Source of the DNA: Eubacteriales bacterium | GTDB lineage: Bacteria; Bacillota_A; Clostridia; Christensenellales; Aristaeellaceae | Reading direction: 5' to 3' | Length of the DNA stretch: 17,934 bases | Assembly (NCBI GenBank): GCA_028692205.1 | Contig: JAQUXV010000017.1 | Span: forward strand, 1-17,934 | Shown: positions 5,503-12,899 of the stretch, piece by piece | Layout of the letters: each line of letters starts with the position of its first letter | Position numbering within the stretch: position 1 is the stretch's first letter | Program-made: the position numbers and the translations under genes | Notes under the pieces: model-generated | Seen by the model: the letters and a program-made list of their open reading frames with translations, nothing else | Database searches by the model: none | Told to the model about the DNA's origin: nothing

Positions 5503-6384
5503 ATGTGGGTGCTTTTCGCGTTTGGTTCGGCATTGTTTGCGGGCCTCACCGCCATACTGGCGAAAATCGGCATTAAAAAAACAGACTCCGACGTCGCCAC
5601 CGCCATCCGTACCGTGGTGGTGCTGCTGTTTTCATGGCTGATGGCGTGGCTTACCGGCAGCGTCGGCGGGCTTGCGGAGGTTTCCGGCAGAACGTGGCTG
5701 TTTCTGGCGCTGTCCGGCCTGGCGACGGGCGGCTCGTGGCTGTGCTATTTCCGCGCGCTGCAGCTGGGCGACGTAAACAAGGTGACGCCGATTGACAAAT
5801 CATCCACCGTGCTTACGATGCTGCTGGCCTTTCTGTTTCTGGGCGAACCGCTTACGTGGATCAAGGCGGCCGCGATGGTGCTGATCGGCGGCGGCGCGTA
5901 TTTGATGATTCAGCGCAAGGCTGTAGCGGTCCCCGTGGGGAACGCGCCTGTTGAGAAAAAGAAAAGCCCGCTGTGGCTGTTGTACGCGCTGGGCTCGGCA
6001 GTGTTCGCCAGCCTGACCGCCATTTTGGGGAAGATCGGCATCGAGAATGTGGATTCCACACTGGGCACCGCCATCCGCACCTGTGTGGTGCTGGTGCTGG
6101 CGTGGGCGATCGTGTTCGGGCGGGGCAAGCAGAAAAGCATTCCCGCCATCGACCGGCGCAGCTACCTGTTCCTTATTCTATCAGGCTTCGCCACAGGCGG
6201 CTCGTGGCTGTGCTACTACCGCGCGCTGCAAACCGGCCCGGCCAGCGTGGTGGTGCCCATCGACAAGCTGAGCATTCTGGTGAGCATCGCGTTCGCGCGC
6301 GTGGTGTTCGGCGAGCGGCTGACGCTCAAATCCGCCTCCGGCCTCGCGATGATCGTGGCCGGCACGCTGATATTGCTGTTGTAA
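5503..6384 (+). CDS. EamA-family (DMT) transporter with two near-identical halves
   Basis: A 293-residue, very hydrophobic membrane protein, about ten membrane segments, of the drug/metabolite transporter superfamily. It is a clear internal duplication. Residues 1-137 and 157-293 align without gaps at roughly 60 identical positions by eye, including SGxATGGSWLCY, TAIR, LTAIL and PIDK. A charged linker, PVEKKKSP, joins them. A run of 20 identical bases (5728-5747 and 6196-6215) supports relatively recent duplication or homogenisation. Firmicutes also encode single-half EamA proteins of about 140 residues, so this looks like a fusion of two such units. ATG 5503 has AAGGGAG ten bases upstream; GTG 5494 is too close to it. 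The substrate is unknown. Confidence 0.9.
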   Translation: MWVLFAFGSALFAGLTAILAKIGIKKTDSDVATAIRTVVVLLFSWLMAWLTGSVGGLAEVSGRTWLFLALSGLATGGSWLCYFRALQLGDVNKVTPIDKSSTVLTMLLAFLFLGEPLTWIKAAAMVLIGGGAYLMIQRKAVAVPVGNAPVEKKKSPLWLLYALGSAVFASLTAILGKIGIENVDSTLGTAIRTCVVLVLAWAIVFGRGKQKSIPAIDRRSYLFLILSGFATGGSWLCYYRALQTGPASVVVPIDKLSILVSIAFARVVFGERLTLKSASGLAMIVAGTLILLL

Positions 6385-6486
6385 AGCAGCCCGCGTTCCG
6401 CTGCGGCCCCGCCGCGCGGCGCGCCCCATACAGGAAAACCGCACCTTTGTGTAGAACGATACGCACATCCGGAAAGGGGGCTGCCC

Positions 6487-7482
6487 ATGCCGCCGCTGGT
6501 CAGCATTTGCTGCGTTACCTATAACCATGCCGATACCATCGCCCAGGCGCTGGACAGCTTTCTGGCCCAACGGGCGGATGTGCCCGTCGAGGTGCTGGTG
6601 CACGACGACGCGTCCACCGACGGCACCGTTGAAATTTTACGCCAATACGCCGAACGGTTTCCGGACGTGATAATGCCCCTGTTTGAAACAGAGAACCAGT
6701 ATCGCAAGGGCACGGCTATGGACGCGACCTTCAACTTTCCCCGCGCGGCAGGCGAGTACATCGCGCTTTGCGAGGGGGACGATTTTTGGAGCGACCCCCA
6801 CAAGCTGCAAAAGCAGATCGCCTGCCTGCAAGCGCACCCCGGCTGCACCTTCTGCTTTACCAACGGCGTCGTGCGGGACGAAAGCGGCCAAACGCCCGAC
6901 CGGCCTTTTATTCCCTATTACCCCGAGGAGGCCGCCTTTTTCGCCCCCGAAACGCGGGAATACGATCTGGGCGGAGTAAGCCGCCTCACATTTATCCCCA
7001 CGGCCTCGTTTTTCTTTCCCCGCGCCGCGCTGGAGCGCATCCCGCGCAAGCTGCTGCTTTCGCCCTGCCCCAGCGGGGATTTGCGTCTGAAACTGCTGTT
7101 GACCGCTGCTGGCCGCGCAGTGTACCTGCATGAAAACACCTGCGTCTACCGCCTGAACGCCAAAAGTTCCGCCATGGCGCGTTGGGGCGCGGAACCCGCC
7201 GAAAAAACGCGCGCGCGCTGCGGGCAGGTGCTCGCGATGCTCGACGCCGTGGACGCCTTCAGCGAGGGGCGGCATCACGCCGATCTGCAGCGGCTGAAGG
7301 ACGGCCAGTACCGCGTGCTTTTGGAGGCCGCGCCCACCCGCGCGCTGCTGAAAGCCGCCGAGGCCCGCCGCGTATACCGTACATTGCCGTTTTCGCGTCG
7401 GCTCAAATGCCGCCTGAAAATCCTCCTGCCGGACGGGGCTTACCGCCGCGCGCGCCGTCTGCTTTCGCGGGGGCGCGGCTGA
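6487..7482 (+). CDS. Family 2 glycosyltransferase
   Basis: A 331-residue GT-A glycosyltransferase. The N-terminus SICCVTYNHADTIAQALDSF (6-25) is the nucleotide-binding start of GT2 enzymes, followed by HDDASTDGT (39-47) and the metal/nucleotide-sugar DxD region CEGDDFW (95-101). There are no obvious membrane segments, so it probably acts on the cytoplasmic face on a lipid-linked acceptor. The C-terminal 100 residues are Arg-rich and may associate with membrane. ATG 6487 follows a strong GGAAAGGGGG. It is the first gene of a compact run with the aminotransferase (47 bases downstream) and the flippase, indicating surface-glycan synthesis. No clear promoter was found in the 100 bases before it, so read-through from the EamA gene is possible. 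Confidence 0.9.
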   Translation: MPPLVSICCVTYNHADTIAQALDSFLAQRADVPVEVLVHDDASTDGTVEILRQYAERFPDVIMPLFETENQYRKGTAMDATFNFPRAAGEYIALCEGDDFWSDPHKLQKQIACLQAHPGCTFCFTNGVVRDESGQTPDRPFIPYYPEEAAFFAPETREYDLGGVSRLTFIPTASFFFPRAALERIPRKLLLSPCPSGDLRLKLLLTAAGRAVYLHENTCVYRLNAKSSAMARWGAEPAEKTRARCGQVLAMLDAVDAFSEGRHHADLQRLKDGQYRVLLEAAPTRALLKAAEARRVYRTLPFSRRLKCRLKILLPDGAYRRARRLLSRGRG

Positions 7483-7529
7483 CGCCCCGGTTAAACCGCA
7501 TTTTTCGCCTGAAAGAAGGTCTTTACAAG

Positions 7530-8612
7530 ATGCGCATCAATGTAGCGCAAAGCTCCATGCCCCCGTTTGAGGAATACTGCGCCGAAATCCGCGATCTATG
7601 GGACAGCCGGTGGCTGACCAACAACGGCGATAAGGCGCTTGCGCTGGAAGCTGCCCTGAAAGCCTATCTGGATGCCTCCAACGTCGTGCTGTTTTCCAAC
7701 GGCCATCTGGCGCTGGAGGCCGCCGTTCGAGCGATGGGCCTTTCAGGCGAGGTAATTACCACGCCGTTCACCTTCGCATCCACCACGCACGCGCTGGTGC
7801 GCTGCGGCATCACCCCCGTTTTCGCTGATATCGAACCCGATACCTACACTCTCGACCCCGCAAAAATCGAGGCGCTGATTACCGAACGCACCACCGCCAT
7901 CGTGCCGGTGCATGTGTACGGGCATTTCTGCGATGTGGACGCCATCGCCGCCATCGCGCAGAAACACCACTTGAAGGTGCTTTACGACGCGGCGCACACC
8001 TTCGGCGCGACGAATAACGGCCAGAGCGCCGCCGCCTTCGGCGACGCGGCCATGTTCAGCTTCCACGCCACGAAGGTTTTCCACACCATCGAGGGCGGCG
8101 CGGTAACCTGCGGGAGCGGGGAACTGGCCGCGAAACTCCGGCTGGAACGCAATTACGGCATCACCGGGCCGGAAACCACCGTGTCCGTGGGCGGCAACGC
8201 GAAGATGAACGAGTTTCAGGCGGCCATGGGCCTTTGCAACCTTCGGCGACTGGATCAGGATATTCAGGCCCGCCGGGCGGTTGTCGCCCTGTACCGGGCG
8301 CGGCTTTCGGGCGTGGAAGGCATCCGCTTCTGCCCGCCGAACGCGGAGGACAACGGCGCGTACCTGCCGGTGCTGTTTGACGGCTACCGCAAAACCCGGG
8401 ACGAGGTTTTCGCCGCGCTGGCGGAATACGATATCCACGCGCGCAAGTATTTTTACCCCATCACCAGCGCGTTCGAGTGCTACGCGGGCCGCTTCGACCC
8501 AACCGCGACCCCTCTGGCCAAACACGTAAGCGAGAGCATTCTCACCCTGCCCCTGTACGCGGAGCTTGCCGAGGCGGATGTAAACCGCATCTGCGACATC
8601 GTGCTGGCATAA
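7530..8612 (+). CDS. DegT/DnrJ/EryC1/StrS-type sugar aminotransferase
   Basis: A 360-residue PLP enzyme of the nucleotide-sugar aminotransferase family. The phosphate-binding SNGHLALEAAVRA (56-68), TTPFTFASTTHA (77-88), D153 in LYDAAH and the Schiff-base Lys182 in FSFHATKVFHTIEGGA (176-191) are all present. SFHATK followed by TIEGG is typical of enzymes that aminate C4 of dTDP-4-keto-6-deoxyhexoses (VioA/WecE/DesI-like), but exact substrate and stereochemistry cannot be assigned. ATG 7530 has GAAAGAAGG ten bases upstream; the frame is open to 7182, but that part overlaps the glycosyltransferase. No 4,6-dehydratase or nucleotidylyltransferase is in the window, so the keto-sugar must come from elsewhere. 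The stop codon overlaps the ribosome binding site of the flippase gene. Confidence 0.92.
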   Translation: MRINVAQSSMPPFEEYCAEIRDLWDSRWLTNNGDKALALEAALKAYLDASNVVLFSNGHLALEAAVRAMGLSGEVITTPFTFASTTHALVRCGITPVFADIEPDTYTLDPAKIEALITERTTAIVPVHVYGHFCDVDAIAAIAQKHHLKVLYDAAHTFGATNNGQSAAAFGDAAMFSFHATKVFHTIEGGAVTCGSGELAAKLRLERNYGITGPETTVSVGGNAKMNEFQAAMGLCNLRRLDQDIQARRAVVALYRARLSGVEGIRFCPPNAEDNGAYLPVLFDGYRKTRDEVFAALAEYDIHARKYFYPITSAFECYAGRFDPTATPLAKHVSESILTLPLYAELAEADVNRICDIVLA

Positions 8613-8625
8613 AGGAGAACCGGTT

Positions 8626-10098
8626 TTGAGCGAAAGCAAAAAGCGAACGGCGGGAAGATCCTTCCTGTTCAAATTCGCGGAAAGCATCGGCACGCAGGGC
8701 ATCGCCTTTCTGGTCGGCATCGTGCTCGCGCGCCTGCTGGACCCCGCCGATTTCGGGGTGCTCGCCATCCTGATGGTGTTTATCAACCTTTCCCGCGTGT
8801 TTGTGCAAAGCGGGCTGAACACCGCGCTGATCCAGAAGCTTGAGGTGGACGAAACCGACCTTTCCAGTGTGTTCTATTTAAGCCTTGGCATTTCCGGCGT
8901 ATGCTACGCGCTTTTATATTTCTGCGCCCCGCCCATCGCCGCCTATTACGCGCAGCCGCAGCTGACGGCGCTGATTCGTGTACTGGCGCTCACGCTGTTC
9001 CCCGGCGCGCTCAACTCCGTGCAGCAGGCGGTGGTCGCCCGCAAGATGGCTTTTCATAAGCTGATGGTGGGCAGCATCGTTTCCACGCTGGTTTCCGGCG
9101 CGGTGGGCATCGGCATGGCGTACGGCGGGCTGGGCATCTGGGCGCTAATTGGCCAGCAGCTTTCCAATCAGGTGGTCATCTGCATTGTGCTGCTGATAAT
9201 GCTGGACTGGCGGCCGAAACTGCTCTATTCGTGGCAAAAGGTGAAGGGGCTGTTTTCCTTCGGGTGGAAGCTACTCCTCTCCAGCCTGATCGAGACGCTG
9301 TACAACAACCTCCGCCCGCTGATTATCGGCAAGCTGTACACCGAGGATCAGCTGGGCGTATACAGCCGTGGCAAACAGTTCCCGGAGTTCCTGATGAACA
9401 GCGTCAACGGCTCCATTCAAAGCGTGATGCTGCCCCTGTTTTCCGGCGAGCAGGAGCGCCGCGAGCAGCTGAAGGCCATGATGCGGCGCACCATCATGGT
9501 TTCCTCCTATCTGGTGTTCCCGCTGATGGCGGGGCTGGCGCTGGTGGCCCGCCCGATGGTAAGCCTGCTGCTGACGGATAAATGGCTGCCCTGCGTGCCG
9601 TTCGTGTGGGTGTTTTGCGCCGAGTTCGCCTTTTACCCCGTGCATACCAGCAACCTGCAGGCCATCAACGCGATTGGCCGCAGCGATGTGTTCCTGCGGC
9701 TGGAAATTATCAAAAAAGCCTACGGGCTGGTCATCCTGGCTGTTTCCGTATTTTGCTTCGACAGTTTACTGGTCATCGCGGCGGGCAGCGTGCTGAGCAC
9801 GCTCATCGCCACGTTCGTCAACGCCTCGCCCAACAAGAAGCTGCTGGGGTACAGCTATCTGGAGCAGCTTCGCGATCTGCTGCCCTCCTTCGGCATGACG
9901 GTCGTTATGGGGCTGGCGGTGTGGGCGGTGGGGCGGCTGCCGCTTGGCAACCTGCCGCTGCTGCTTTTGCAGGCGCTGACCGGCGTTTGCGTTTACGCGG
10001 GGCTTTCGCTGCTGCTGAAGCCCGAAGCCTATCTGGGGATGGCGGACATGCTGCGCGCCCTGCGCGGCTCACCGGCGCCCCGTGAGGAGGAAAAATGA
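8626..10098 (+). CDS. Wzx-like polysaccharide flippase (MOP superfamily)
   Basis: A 490-residue polytopic membrane protein with a basic N-terminus and an opening LFKFAESIGTQGIAFLVGIV, then LARLLDPADFGVLAILMVFI (35-54), the pattern of the lipopolysaccharide/teichuronic acid exporter family. Twelve or more hydrophobic segments follow. RGKQFPEFLMNSVNGSIQSV is the usual conserved central segment of these flippases. The role would be moving undecaprenyl-linked oligosaccharide across the membrane. It starts with TTG at 8626, preceded by AAAGGAG at eight bases; no ATG or GTG fits as well. It overlaps the next gene by four bases (ATGA at 10095-10098), a sign of translational coupling. No Wzy polymerase or initiating phosphoglycosyltransferase is nearby. 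Confidence 0.9.
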   Translation: MSESKKRTAGRSFLFKFAESIGTQGIAFLVGIVLARLLDPADFGVLAILMVFINLSRVFVQSGLNTALIQKLEVDETDLSSVFYLSLGISGVCYALLYFCAPPIAAYYAQPQLTALIRVLALTLFPGALNSVQQAVVARKMAFHKLMVGSIVSTLVSGAVGIGMAYGGLGIWALIGQQLSNQVVICIVLLIMLDWRPKLLYSWQKVKGLFSFGWKLLLSSLIETLYNNLRPLIIGKLYTEDQLGVYSRGKQFPEFLMNSVNGSIQSVMLPLFSGEQERREQLKAMMRRTIMVSSYLVFPLMAGLALVARPMVSLLLTDKWLPCVPFVWVFCAEFAFYPVHTSNLQAINAIGRSDVFLRLEIIKKAYGLVILAVSVFCFDSLLVIAAGSVLSTLIATFVNASPNKKLLGYSYLEQLRDLLPSFGMTVVMGLAVWAVGRLPLGNLPLLLLQALTGVCVYAGLSLLLKPEAYLGMADMLRALRGSPAPREEEK

Positions 10099-11039
10099 AA
10101 ACCATCCTGCTGACCGCCGTGGGGTCCGCCTCGGCTTCCGCCGCGCTGGCAAGTTACAGGGCCGCGGGCCATCGGGTATGCGGGTGCGATATTTACCCCC
10201 GCGAATGGAACGTAACCTCCTGCGAGGTGGACGCGTTCGATCAGGTGCCCCTCGCCACGGATACCGAAGCCTATGTTTCGGCGCTTGCGGCGATCGTGAA
10301 AAAAGCGAAGGTGGATTTTCTGGTTCCCCTGACGGATGTAGAGGTGGATGTGCTCTGCGCGCGCAAGGAGGAATTCCGCGCGCTGGGCGCTGCGGTGTGC
10401 TGCCCGGACGCGCCCGTCGCCGCCCTCTGCCGCGATAAATTCCTGATGGCGAAGATGATGGGCGCGGCGGACGTATGCACCGTCATCCCCACCTACGCGC
10501 CGGACACGCTTCCCGACAGCCTGCCCTTTCCCCTGCTGATCAAGCCCCAGCGCGGACGCAGCAGCCAGGGCCTGCGCGTCGTCAACCGGCCGGACGAGCT
10601 TACCTCAGCCCTCCGCGCCCGGACGGATTGCATTATCCAGCCGTTTTTAACCGGCGACGTCTACACCGTAGACTGCGCGCGGGACGAACGGGGGAACTTC
10701 GTCGCCCTCACCCGGCGGGAGCGCCTGCGCACGGTCAACGGGCTGGGCACCGCCGTGGAAATTCTGCCCGACCATCCGCTGGAGGCGGTTTGCCGGCGCA
10801 TCGCGGAGTTTGCGGGCATTGTGGGCGTGGTAAACATGGAGTTTATCCATAGCGGGAACGAATACTACTTTCTGGAGGTCAACCCCCGGTTCTCCGGCGG
10901 CATAGGGTTCAGCGTTCTGGCGGGGTACGACTTTCCCTCGGCCATGCTCCGCTGCCACAGCGGGCAGCCGCTGGAAGCGCCGCCCGCCTTCCGGTCCATG
11001 ACGCTTGCGCAGCGATACGAAATGCGGATCACCCGTTGA
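10095..11039 (+). CDS. ATP-grasp ligase of carbamoyl-phosphate-synthase-like type
   Basis: A 314-residue ATP-grasp enzyme. There is a Rossmann-like N-domain (MKTILLTAVGSASASAALAS), the CDIYPREW motif typical of this group, then the ATP-grasp fold: Lys150 in PLLIKPQRGRSSQG (147-159), the VYTVDCARD strand (189-197) and metal-binding E261/N263 in FLEVNPRFSGG (259-269). Such proteins join a carboxylate to an amine or thiol using ATP via acyl phosphate. In glycan loci they often sit beside sugar aminotransferases, so ligation of an amino acid or other acid to an amino sugar is a reasonable inference, not proven. Translationally coupled to the flippase by ATGA overlap, with GAGGAGG just upstream. 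The C-terminal end (TLAQRYEMRITR) is short with no extra domain. Confidence 0.88.
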   Translation: MKTILLTAVGSASASAALASYRAAGHRVCGCDIYPREWNVTSCEVDAFDQVPLATDTEAYVSALAAIVKKAKVDFLVPLTDVEVDVLCARKEEFRALGAAVCCPDAPVAALCRDKFLMAKMMGAADVCTVIPTYAPDTLPDSLPFPLLIKPQRGRSSQGLRVVNRPDELTSALRARTDCIIQPFLTGDVYTVDCARDERGNFVALTRRERLRTVNGLGTAVEILPDHPLEAVCRRIAEFAGIVGVVNMEFIHSGNEYYFLEVNPRFSGGIGFSVLAGYDFPSAMLRCHSGQPLEAPPAFRSMTLAQRYEMRITR

Positions 11040-11077
11040 TTCCGATTACCGTTGTCAGTTCAAGGGAGGCGCGGAGG

Positions 11078-11887
11078 ATGGCGGATTGGCAAATCACGGC
11101 GGCGGCGCGAACCCGAAAGGGCCGCCTGAACGTGGCAAACAAGGATTGCTTTTACCTGAACGGTAAAACCCTGCCGCCGGAAACCTCCGGCCATGGCGGC
11201 AAGCTTGTCCGGGAAGGGGGGGAACCCTTTCAGCTTTATGCCGTATGCGACGGCATCGGCGGCGACGAGGCGGGCAGCTGGGCCAGTCAGGAAGCGCTGC
11301 GCGTGCTGGACGAACTTTGCCAAACATACCCTGGCGGCATTACCGAGAGCGAGCTGCTTTTTACCCTCGGGCGGTTTACCGACCGGCTTTTCCGGCTTGC
11401 GAACGGCAAATCCGGCCCCGTGGGCGTAACGCTTGCCCTGTGCCTGTGGCAGGAAGGCCGCGTCCGCATCATAAACATTGGCAACAGCCGCATCTACCGC
11501 CTGCGCAAGGGAAAGCTGACGCAGCTTTCCATGGACCACACCGAAGTGCAGCAGATGGTCGATCTGGGCATCCTGACGCCGTATCAGGCGCGGGTAAGCC
11601 CCCGGCGGCACGTCATCAGCCAGTACGTGGGGCTAAACTCCATGGACCGCGCTTTTCAGCCGTATATTTCCCCGCTGCTGGATGCGCGGCCCAGGGACAG
11701 TTACCTGCTTTGCACCGACGGCCTGACCGATATGGTGGAGGACGAAGCCATCCGCCATACGCTGCTCCGGGCGAAGGACGCGGCGCAGGCCGCGGATATG
11801 CTGGTGCAGCAGGCGTTGGACAACGGCGGCATGGACAACGCGACGGCGCTGTGTTTCAGGGCCTCGCACCGCGTTTGGAACACGTAA
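11078..11887 (+). CDS. PP2C-family serine/threonine protein phosphatase
   Basis: A 269-residue soluble PPM/PP2C phosphatase. Motifs are NKD (21-23), AVCDGIGGDEAG (55-66) with the metal-binding Asp58, IGNSRIYRLRKGKL (134-147), LLCTDGLTDMV (210-220) and GMDNATAL (251-258). The usual GDSR of motif 5 reads GNSR here; this Asp is not one of the core metal ligands, so activity is expected. The start is ATG 11078 with GGGAGG eight bases before; a TTG at 11036 overlapping the ATP-grasp stop has no such site. It is 38 bases after the ATP-grasp gene and 37 before miaA, so it is likely co-transcribed. No Hanks-type kinase, the usual partner, is in the window. Targets are unknown. Confidence 0.9.
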   Translation: MADWQITAAARTRKGRLNVANKDCFYLNGKTLPPETSGHGGKLVREGGEPFQLYAVCDGIGGDEAGSWASQEALRVLDELCQTYPGGITESELLFTLGRFTDRLFRLANGKSGPVGVTLALCLWQEGRVRIINIGNSRIYRLRKGKLTQLSMDHTEVQQMVDLGILTPYQARVSPRRHVISQYVGLNSMDRAFQPYISPLLDARPRDSYLLCTDGLTDMVEDEAIRHTLLRAKDAAQAADMLVQQALDNGGMDNATALCFRASHRVWNT

Positions 11888-11924
11888 ACCCCATTCTGAT
11901 AACGGTCGGAGGAGGAACAGGAAA

Positions 11925-12812
11925 GTGGCAAAACCGATGATCGCGGTCGTGGGCACGAACGCCTCCGGCAAAAGCGGGCTGGGCGTTGCGCTGGCGCTGC
12001 GTTTCGGCGGTGAAATCATTTCGGCGGATTCCCGGCAGGTATATCGCGGGCTGGACCTTGGCAGCGGCAAGATCACCCCGGAGGAAATGCGCGGCGTGCC
12101 CCACCACCTGCTGGATGTGTGCGAACCCGGCGCGTTTTTTTCTATGGCGGATTTTCAAAAGCTAGCCTACGCCGCCGCGGAGGAGATCCTCGCCCGTGGA
12201 AAAACGCCCTTTCTGGTGGGCGGCACGGGCCTGTATGTGGATTGCGTTACCGAGGGGTACGCGCTTTCGGACGTAAAGCCCGACCTGGCTTACCGCGACG
12301 AGCTGGAGGCCTTTTCGACGCCGGAGCTTTACCGTATGCTGATCGCCCGCCTGCCGGATGCCGACACCGACCCCCAAAACCGCAACCGCGTCATGCGCAG
12401 GCTGGAAAAGCTGCACGACGGGGATACGGGCCACAGCCGCAGAGAACCGCGCTACCGCGTGCTGAAGCTGGGCGTTTCCTGGCCCCGGGCGGAGCTGTGC
12501 CGCCGCATCGATGTGCGGCTGGAAAAGCGGCTGGAAGACGGGCTGATCGAAGAAGTGCAGGGGTTGCTTGCGGCGGGCGTATCGCCGGAGTTTTTGCGCA
12601 AGCTGGGGCTGGAATACCGCTACATCAGCGCCTACCTGCTGGGCGAAATCCCTTCGCGGGGCGAAATGACCGAGGTGCTCGCAAGGGAGATCAAGCGTTT
12701 CGCCAAGCGGCAGATGACGTGGTTCCGGCGCGACCCGAACATCCTCTGGCTGGATATGGCTGGCGACCCCGAAGCACAGGCGAGTGAAGCGATTGAAGGG
12801 TTTCTGAAATAA
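11925..12812 (+). CDS. miaA: tRNA dimethylallyltransferase MiaA
   Basis: A 295-residue enzyme adding dimethylallyl to N6 of A37 in tRNAs that read codons starting with U, including the tRNA-Leu(UAA) at 2588. Motifs are P-loop GTNASGKS (10-17, usually GPTASGKT/S), IISADSRQVYRGLDLG (31-46), GVPHHLLD (57-64), LVGGTGLYV (97-105) and KRFAKRQMTWFRRD near the C-terminus. Several family-standard positions differ (DSRQ for DSMQ, GSGK for GTAK, GLEYR for GYKE), so it belongs to a divergent branch. GTG 11925 has a strong GGAGGAGGA eight bases upstream; ATG 11937 would cut residues before the first strand. Last gene of the plus-strand run, ending at the terminator 12831-12884. Confidence 0.92.
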   Translation: MAKPMIAVVGTNASGKSGLGVALALRFGGEIISADSRQVYRGLDLGSGKITPEEMRGVPHHLLDVCEPGAFFSMADFQKLAYAAAEEILARGKTPFLVGGTGLYVDCVTEGYALSDVKPDLAYRDELEAFSTPELYRMLIARLPDADTDPQNRNRVMRRLEKLHDGDTGHSRREPRYRVLKLGVSWPRAELCRRIDVRLEKRLEDGLIEEVQGLLAAGVSPEFLRKLGLEYRYISAYLLGEIPSRGEMTEVLAREIKRFAKRQMTWFRRDPNILWLDMAGDPEAQASEAIEGFLK

Positions 12813-12830
12813 AACTCCATCTTGACCGGA

Positions 12831-12884
12831 AAAAGCAAATGCCGGGGCTTCCGTTGAAATACGGGAGCCCCGGCATTTGCTTTT
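12831..12884. terminator. Bidirectional terminator between miaA and the membrane-protein gene
   Basis: A 24-bp inverted repeat (12831-12854 with 12861-12884, one G-U pair) has a 6-base loop. AAAAGCAAATG and CATTTGCTTTT surround the GC core, so it offers a U-tract in either direction. It closes the glycan/PP2C/miaA unit and the convergent gene ending at 12900. In design it matches the 916-970 terminator. Confidence 0.92.
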
Positions 12885-12899
12885 GATACGGTTGCTTTT

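Noticed and set aside
7743..8822. A 359-codon minus-strand open frame
   Set aside because: Antisense to the aminotransferase and the flippase start; Gly/His/Arg-rich composition and no translation signals. An artefact of high GC content.
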